From positions 1 to 51,772 of IMG/VR virus record IMGVR_UViG_3300045996_001760: a stretch of 51,772 nt of DNA; one strand, written 5' to 3'. Below are positions 46,712 to 51,772 of the stretch, piece after piece. A model generated the notes under the pieces. The model had not been told where the DNA came from. It did no database searches and was given only the letters and a program-made list of their open reading frames with translations. Each line of letters opens with the position of its first letter. Position 1 is the stretch's first letter. Source of the DNA: a virus. Both the position numbers and the translations under genes were made by a program.

Positions 46712-48355
46712 TTACACCGTTGCCGTTACGTTGACCGGGTCCACCAAGTGGATCGCGCCGGCCAATCGGAAAGAGATTGTGATGTCTCGCAGCACGCGCG
46801 CCGCGCGATCGATTTCGTCCGTGTCGGCCAAGGTCGGGACCTGGACCGAGGGCTCGTTCCCGTCCGCGTCGGTGGCTGCAATGCCGCCCGTCTTGCGGCC
46901 GGCTTTGAGCTGCGCGCGACACGCGGCCTCGTACAAGGCCAGGCCGGTCTCGTCGAAGGGAACGATTTCGTTGTCCAGCTGGACCGTTGCCAGGCGTTCC
47001 TGCAAGCGCACGCGGAACCAATCCAGGAACCGCACCACATCCGCATACTCGCCCGAGGCCGTCTTACCCCCGAGGGTGTGCGAGCGAGTCTTGGACGTGG
47101 TGATGTAGGGCTGAAGGTTGTAGCCCACGATCGCGGTCTTCTCGCTCGAGGTGAGCACGTCCGCGATCTGGCCGCGGAGTTGCTTTGCGTGCCACGTCCC
47201 GCCGTACCCACGCGAGCCCGGGTCATGTGGGAAGCGCTCGGCGCACATACGGACGCCGCCGTACGCGCCGGTGTCGTTGCCGTTGAAAATGCCGATGCTT
47301 CGGGCGTAGCCCTTGCCCTTGAGGATCTGGCCGATGTTCGTGGTTTGGCCCGCGACGCAGTCGCGCCAGCTGGACGTGTTGTAGCCGAAGATCAGCAACT
47401 GGGTTTCGGCCCAGTCCGCGGCCTCTTCCGTGATCAGCGCGGCATTGTGCCAGATCGCGAGGCCGTACCAGTCATCATCTAACACACGCAGCGCCGCGAG
47501 GTCCGCCGTGATACCGGGGTCCGCGGTGACGTCCTCGAACTTGATACGATCCCGCCGCCAATTCTTCACGAAGAACAGCCGGCCGCTTGTCGACTTGATA
47601 TCGATGTATGTTGCCGTGGCGTTGTCCGGGGTGACCGTGACACCGGGGAAGCCCGCTGCGAGGATCGCGGCTTGCAGTCCGTCGCAAATCTCGTCCACCG
47701 TCGCGCTTGCATCACTCGTGTAGCTGATCGCGGCGGTTTTGCCCTTGGTGTAGCCGGTGAAGGCGTACTCAACTTGATTCACCACGATGGGCGTCAAGCG
47801 CAGGGTCTGGCCTGGGGTGTTGTCCACCACGGTCAAGCGCGCGGTGTTCCAGCCCGCGAACTTGAGCACGTTCCCGCCCGTGATCGTCAAGGTCACGTTC
47901 GTGGTGTTGTCCGTAGCTACCACGTGGCTCAGGTTCGCGTTTGCAATGATCGCGGCGCGCAGGCCAGTGCAGATCTCGGCTACCGTCGCGCTACCATCGG
48001 ACGTGTAGCTGATCGACTCCAGGTCGAGGTCGTTCTCCCCGAGCTGAATTGCGTACGCTACGCTGTTCGTAGCGATCGGGGTGAGGACGATCGTCTGCAC
48101 TGGGCGCGAGGTGAGCTTACCCAGCTTGATCTTCTTCGGCTTCGGGCGCTGCGCAAAGCCAGCTTGAAGCATCAGATAGACCGGATCGTCGGTCTCGAAG
48201 CCGTCAGCCACCGCCTCGTCCGCGCTCAGGTACTCGCGGATTTCGTCTGCAAACTTGTTGTGGAAAGCAGCGATTAGCAGCGTGCCGAAACCGACTTGCG
48301 AGAGCGCGGCCCCGCCGGTCGAAACCACGATATTTGAGAAGTCGTCAAGGGCCAT
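46712..48355 (-). CDS. Tail sheath protein (DUF3383) with internal duplication
   Basis: 547 residues from the ATG at 48355 (TTGGAGCAA upstream). N-terminus MALDDFSNIVV, then FGTLLIAAF; the C-terminal half has SSWRDCVAGQTTNIGQILKGKG, LTSSEKTAIVGYNLQPYITT and RFLDWFRVRLQERLATVQLDNE, characteristic of DUF3383 contractile sheaths. Residues about 88-181 and 185-281 are two copies of one domain (ISYTSDGSATVAEIC / ISYTSDASATVDEIC, each followed by 'aai..n'), an outer decorated insertion. It contracts to drive the tube through the envelope. Confidence 0.92.
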   Translation of the reverse strand: MALDDFSNIVVSTGGAALSQVGFGTLLIAAFHNKFADEIREYLSADEAVADGFETDDPVYLMLQAGFAQRPKPKKIKLGKLTSRPVQTIVLTPIATNSVAYAIQLGENDLDLESISYTSDGSATVAEICTGLRAAIIANANLSHVVATDNTTNVTLTITGGNVLKFAGWNTARLTVVDNTPGQTLRLTPIVVNQVEYAFTGYTKGKTAAISYTSDASATVDEICDGLQAAILAAGFPGVTVTPDNATATYIDIKSTSGRLFFVKNWRRDRIKFEDVTADPGITADLAALRVLDDDWYGLAIWHNAALITEEAADWAETQLLIFGYNTSSWRDCVAGQTTNIGQILKGKGYARSIGIFNGNDTGAYGGVRMCAERFPHDPGSRGYGGTWHAKQLRGQIADVLTSSEKTAIVGYNLQPYITTSKTRSHTLGGKTASGEYADVVRFLDWFRVRLQERLATVQLDNEIVPFDETGLALYEAACRAQLKAGRKTGGIAATDADGNEPSVQVPTLADTDEIDRAARVLRDITISFRLAGAIHLVDPVNVTATV

Positions 48356-48368
48356 GCAAGTTGCTCCA

Positions 48369-48407
48369 ATTGTGTCAGGGCCTGGGCCCTGGGTCAAGTT
48401 TGACCCA
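48369..48407 (-). promoter_or_regulatory. Sheath promoter overlapping a perfect TGGGTC-N6-GACCCA box
   Basis: Box on the minus strand: TGGGTC AAACTT GACCCAGG (48407-48388), the centre of a 22-base palindrome CCTGGGTCAA-GT-TTGACCCAGG. The right half holds TTGACC (48397-48392), with CACAAT (48374-48369) 17 bases downstream, then TTGGAGCAA and the sheath ATG. A factor bound at the box would cover the -35. Confidence 0.6.
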
Positions 48408-48419
48408 GGACCAGGCTAT

Positions 48420-49976
48420 TTACGGGATTTGGACTCGGACTTGGCCGGCTAGGACGGTGCCCGTGAGGCCGATCGTGCCGAGCCGGGTCGCGGAATAGAG
48501 CAACGTTCCGCCGCTCGTCAGAGTATGGAAAGCTACGTGTGTGCCTGTGCCTTGGTGGGCTAGCGCGATATCCACGGCGGACGCCATGATGCCAGCCGAG
48601 GACGTGCCGAAGGCGGTGGCCTTGGTTAGGCTAGTGCGCGTGCCCGCTTGCGTGCCCGCGCCTTGCGGGTCACCTGCGTAGTAACTCATGTGTACCGTGG
48701 TGTCCGCGGTATAGGCGGTAGCGCCGAACATCAGGCCCAGCATGCGGTGTACGACGGTGTCGACGAAACCGCCGGCCGCGGCCGTGATCACGAACGCGCC
48801 GATCGCGATCGAGAAGGGCCCCGTCCCGACGTTCACGGGTACGGGCGTGAAGGTGTCGCTTGCGAGTACAACGCCCGCGCCTTCCGTGCCGCTAGTCGTG
48901 ATGCGCGCTTCGACCACGTCAGACCAAGAACCGGTAGGAGTCGGGAATGTCCACGCAGTCAAGTTGCTCACCGCGCGCCCGCTGGGCGTGGACCAGTTGC
49001 TGGTGTTGTTGGTCTTGCTTTGCACCGCGTAGCCGTTGCCGCTGATCGGCACGCCACCGGCTGCATACAAGTGCATATAGTGTGTGGCCGCGGGCGAGTA
49101 TGCGCCCTTGTTCATTTCGTGGTTGATCAGCGAATCTTTCGCCGTCGTTGATAGTGCGCCCATGGGGACTAGCTCCTTTATTGCTTGGACGATCGGCGTA
49201 GCGACGTCGGTGTAGCCTTGTTGTGTGAAGTGCAGATTGTCCGGCTCGATCGAGTATAGGTTCTCGCCCGAGGGGCCGTCTGTGTATACGCGTCGACCGA
49301 GGGGGCCCGTTGCCGGACACCAGATCTCTTGTTGCGCGCGGATCTCAGCTGCCCAATTCGGGGGCGGCCCTGACGTGCCGCTCTGCCAAAAGTTGATTTG
49401 CGACATCACGCAAACTTTGGGGACGGACTGACCTACCAAGGCTTCGAGGTCTGCGTGATGGATCTGCGTGTCCGCTGCCCACGCTGCGACGATCGGCGGA
49501 TAGCCTGACGTGGTAGGCAAGCGCATATCGCTTGTACCTTGGTCGCGCACGTGGACGTGACGGAAGGTAGCGCCCGGGCGGAGTGCTTGCAGCGCGGCCC
49601 AAGCCGCGCGGCTCTGGCCTAGCCAGCTATCTGAGCTCGGGCTCGATACGTTGCCCCATACGTAATCTGTGCCTGGTTTCCACATATATGCATACGTGGA
49701 TCCGCGGCTTAGGTTGATGATTACGACGTCGTAACCCGCTTCGACTAGCAGGCGTCCGATCGTGGCGTCGCTACCGTGCGCAACGTGGCCAGCTCCGCCA
49801 TTTCCGTGCAGGTCGTGGAAAGCGGCCGATGGCGTACCTTCGCCGCCAACAAGCGTAGTGCCTAGGAAGGTGTCCCAATAGGGCACGCTGGCCAACGTGA
49901 TCAACTCGCTTGGGTTAGCCCCCCAGGCGTTGCTTTGGCCAGTATGCCAAATGACTAGAACGGCGTTACGTGCCAT
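48420..49976 (-). CDS. Virion carbohydrate esterase (GQSN / SASA-type) with two tail-fibre repeats
   Basis: 518 residues from the ATG at 49976, one base after the upstream stop. Residues 1-265: SGNH-type domain with HTGQSNAWG (Ser15), INLSRGST, MSQINFW and EPDNLHFTQQG (D246, H249), the features of sialate/acetylxylan O-acetylesterases. Residues about 285-395 and 400-518: two copies of a phage tail-fibre domain (YMHLYAAGGVPISGNGYA..., HMSYYAGDPQGAG...). It would remove acetyl groups from host surface sugar. Placed between neck and sheath, not with the fibres. Confidence 0.8.
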   Translation of the reverse strand: MARNAVLVIWHTGQSNAWGANPSELITLASVPYWDTFLGTTLVGGEGTPSAAFHDLHGNGGAGHVAHGSDATIGRLLVEAGYDVVIINLSRGSTYAYMWKPGTDYVWGNVSSPSSDSWLGQSRAAWAALQALRPGATFRHVHVRDQGTSDMRLPTTSGYPPIVAAWAADTQIHHADLEALVGQSVPKVCVMSQINFWQSGTSGPPPNWAAEIRAQQEIWCPATGPLGRRVYTDGPSGENLYSIEPDNLHFTQQGYTDVATPIVQAIKELVPMGALSTTAKDSLINHEMNKGAYSPAATHYMHLYAAGGVPISGNGYAVQSKTNNTSNWSTPSGRAVSNLTAWTFPTPTGSWSDVVEARITTSGTEGAGVVLASDTFTPVPVNVGTGPFSIAIGAFVITAAAGGFVDTVVHRMLGLMFGATAYTADTTVHMSYYAGDPQGAGTQAGTRTSLTKATAFGTSSAGIMASAVDIALAHQGTGTHVAFHTLTSGGTLLYSATRLGTIGLTGTVLAGQVRVQIP

Positions 49977-49977
49977 A

Positions 49978-50934
49978 TCAAGCCCATTTCGCAACTAGGT
50001 AGTTATACACGCGGGTTAAAGCCGCGGCGTCCAGCTGAGCGCTGAATACTAGGACTTCAGCGATCAGACCGACCCATGGCCCATCAGGAGTGGAATCCGG
50101 CCTGCCACCGATTGAATACCGATCCGGACCTACCCCGGTGGAGTATTGGGGATCAGGCACACCCGCGGGGACAACGGCCGTGCCGTTGTTCTCACGGAAG
50201 TTGACGCCCACGCCCAAGGAGTCCCACGAAATGATCGTCTTCACCCCCGAGGCCGGGACGCCGGTGCGCGCGGCTGTAGTGCCGGCGGCAGGCGCGGTGC
50301 ACGCGTACTCATATTGAGCAACGCCAGGACGGAGGCCCCAGTATCGAGTAGACGAGGATTGCACCGCCGAATTGCCGAGAGCGAAGATGTTGCCGCTCCC
50401 CGTGGCCAAGTCCGCCGAGGCGTACCAGATCACGGTAAAGGGCTTAGCCCCGGGGTTCGGGCAATCGAACGCCGAAATCACAGCGGCTTCAGTGGCGATC
50501 GGCGCATGCCCGATCAGCGTGGGGTGAATACAGGGCTTGCCGTTCCAACCTGTGGCTTCGTATGGGACCGGCGTTCCTGGTGTTAGGTCCACGCCAGTGA
50601 CTCTGTTCTTGTATGCAGTGAGGGTCGCTCCGCTGATCGTCTTAGACCCTGCATCGAGCATATCGATCCAGACCTGCAGGTTCCCTTCGGCCAGCGGCGA
50701 ATATGCCGAGTAGCCACCTGTAACGACAACGTCGAGGGGTTGCGAAACGACGATTAGGCCTTGGGTGTGCGGGGCCACGTCCACGCCAATCGTCTGAGAA
50801 ACGGTTACCGTGTCCGCCGGGGGCTCCGGGTCTGGTGGGTCGGGCGGATCGGGCGTGACGGCCGCGGCGCTGGCAGCTGACAGGTAAAGGCTTCCGACCT
50901 TCACCACGATATTCGAGAAGTCATCTAGTCCCAT
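49978..50934 (-). CDS. LamG-like protein with sheath-type N-terminus
   Basis: 318 residues, ATG in TAATG overlap. Residues 1-11 MGLDDFSNIVV copy the sheath N-terminus (MALDDFSNIVV), followed by a Pro/Asp-rich linker (DPPDPPDPEPP), a short beta domain, and a concanavalin/LamG-like domain (about 80-318): GNLQVWIDMLDAGSKTI, ATGWNGKP, KPFTVIWYA, FRENNGTAVV, YSIGGRPD, GPWVGLIAEVLVFS. Likely a glycan-binding virion protein that docks with sheath subunits through the copied arm. Function inferred. Confidence 0.75.
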   Translation of the reverse strand: MGLDDFSNIVVKVGSLYLSAASAAAVTPDPPDPPDPEPPADTVTVSQTIGVDVAPHTQGLIVVSQPLDVVVTGGYSAYSPLAEGNLQVWIDMLDAGSKTISGATLTAYKNRVTGVDLTPGTPVPYEATGWNGKPCIHPTLIGHAPIATEAAVISAFDCPNPGAKPFTVIWYASADLATGSGNIFALGNSAVQSSSTRYWGLRPGVAQYEYACTAPAAGTTAARTGVPASGVKTIISWDSLGVGVNFRENNGTAVVPAGVPDPQYSTGVGPDRYSIGGRPDSTPDGPWVGLIAEVLVFSAQLDAAALTRVYNYLVAKWA

Positions 50935-51515
50935 TAGGGCTCCAATCCTGTGATCGTCGCTTCGGCGCGCTCGATCGTTGTGACGGCTTCGTCCGAGGCC
51001 GCGTCCACTGCGTTCAGAACCAACTCAAAAAGCGCGACGCTGATCTCGCGGTTCGCGAAACTGCTGCCCGAAAAGTCCCGGGTCAGCCCGATACTTACGA
51101 TCGACAGACCGAGCGCGCGCAACTCACGTTGCGCACTGGGCAAGCGCAGGCGCGTGCGAAGGCGTTCGCTGTATAGCTTCGCGGTGACGTCCTGAAAGTG
51201 GCACTCAACCTTGACGGTGTAGGTAAGAACGCGGTGACCGCTCGACGTATATACAACCCCGCCGAGCCGCGCCGAAGGGTCGTTCGGATCAGGCTCGTAC
51301 GTGTCGCCCTCGATTTCCGCGTCGGGGTCATACTCCACGCGCAACTCGTCTTGCGCTACGCCCGCGATCGATGTGAGTCGGAAGGTGACTTGTGCTTGCG
51401 TAGCGTCGTCGCAGTAACCGCCGGAACGATTCTCCGGATCGGATCCTGGTACGCCGGAAAGCCGATCGAACAAGGCGGATAGTCCCGCGTCCAGAGAGCC
51501 AGGCGCCAGACTCAC
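50934..51515 (-). CDS. Neck / tail terminator protein (gp12-like)
   Basis: 193 residues, GTG in GTGA overlap. The N-terminal part has VPGSDPENRSGGYCDDATQ and VTFRLTSIAGVAQDELRVEYDP; later VLTYTVKVECHFQDVTAKLYSERLRTRLRLP and REISVALFELVLNA, the pattern of phage neck terminator (gp12-like) proteins. It caps the tail tube and sheath at the head-proximal end. Confidence 0.78.
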   Translation of the reverse strand: MSLAPGSLDAGLSALFDRLSGVPGSDPENRSGGYCDDATQAQVTFRLTSIAGVAQDELRVEYDPDAEIEGDTYEPDPNDPSARLGGVVYTSSGHRVLTYTVKVECHFQDVTAKLYSERLRTRLRLPSAQRELRALGLSIVSIGLTRDFSGSSFANREISVALFELVLNAVDAASDEAVTTIERAEATITGLEP

Positions 51516-51772
51516 GTGAGCACCGTCCCCTGCGCGTCGGTCACTACGTGAGTGATCGCGCTGCGTGACTGCCCGCTAGCGATCAGCGGGGTAGCCGCGC
51601 CGGGGTATTTTGCAAGCTTCTTCTTCAAGTACTCGGGGCTGAGCGGGGGCGGGATGCCTTCAGCCATGCGGGCCTGTATCTCGCCAACGATCTTGAAGCC
51701 GATCAGCTTCAGACCTGCGACCGCCGAGATCTTGCCGAGGGCTGTTTGCACGCCAACGCGCTTGACCATTTC
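51512..51772 (-). CDS. Tail-completion protein, 3' part (cut by window edge)
   Basis: C-terminal continuation of the gene described at 1-364. Here it reads ...MVKRVGVQTALGKISAVAGLK to ...SAITHVVTDAQGTVLT and stops at 51512 in a GTGA overlap with the neck gene. The bases 51646-51772 repeat the start of the window, so the joined gene is 364 + 134 bases (165 residues). Confidence 0.75.
   Translation of the reverse strand, partial: EMVKRVGVQTALGKISAVAGLKLIGFKIVGEIQARMAEGIPPPLSPEYLKKKLAKYPGAATPLIASGQSRSAITHVVTDAQGTVLT
51646..51772. repeat. Terminal direct repeat, right copy
   Basis: Identical to bases 1-127; see that entry. It shows that the contig closes on itself. Confidence 0.95.

Overview
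The window is a complete or nearly complete genome of a tailed phage with a contractile tail (myovirus morphology). The first 127 bases are repeated exactly as the last 127, so this is a circular assembly of about 51,645 unique bases. One gene (a tail-completion protein) is cut by the artificial ends. The DNA is GC-rich. Genes have Shine-Dalgarno-type sites, and nearly every junction is a 4-base ATGA/GTGA overlap or a 1-base TAATG/TGATG overlap. Two small lipoproteins with lipobox-like cysteines and a lysozyme-like endolysin suggest a Gram-negative, high-GC host, but no host can be named. I see no integrase, excisionase or CI-like repressor, so a lytic lifestyle is likely.

Layout (circular). 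(1) Leftward late operon: portal (7451) leftward through minor head protein, protease/scaffold, cement protein, major capsid and head-tail adaptors to position 1, then across the junction from 51772 down to about 35.5 kb: tail completion, neck, a LamG-like protein, a GQSN esterase, sheath, tube, tail chaperones with a -1 frameshift, tape measure, baseplate (Dit-like, plug, hub, spike, gp25-like, J-like, DUF2612), tail fibre, endolysin and small membrane or coiled-coil proteins. (2) A short rightward operon of six small genes at 7.5-9.2 kb. (3) A leftward early-type operon at 17.5-9.1 kb of about 20 small genes (zinc-ribbon, ribbon-helix-helix, Fis-like helix-turn-helix, KOW-like), ending in a DUF5664 nucleotide diphosphohydrolase-like gene and the large terminase. 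(4) A rightward replication and recombination operon at 18.1-35.5 kb: primase-helicase, HNH nuclease, Cas4/RecB-like nuclease, SNF2 helicase, a candidate ssDNA-binding protein with a very acidic tail, a family A DNA polymerase split into two genes, DUF4406 protein, a membrane-anchored trypsin-like protease, RuvC-like resolvase, metallophosphoesterase, DNA methyltransferase and an HEAAH metallopeptidase-like protein.

Between the divergent operons 3 and 4 lies about 590 bp of non-coding DNA with dyad symmetries and clustered GTTTCCC/GGGAAAC repeats, the best candidate for an origin or master control region. Host-type promoters of the form TTGACS-N17-TATATA occur before several operons, two of them placed so that the transcript would be leaderless. 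A separate spaced palindrome, TGGGTC-N6-GACCCAGG, sits 17-29 bases upstream of four leftward structural genes (portal, scaffold/protease, gp25-like and sheath), with a half-site before a lipoprotein gene.

Most notable: the split DNA polymerase, the trypsin-like protease, a LamG-like protein that begins with a copy of the sheath N-terminus and sits beside a carbohydrate-esterase/tail-fibre fusion, the TGGGTC box family, and a textbook T TTT TTA slippery site.
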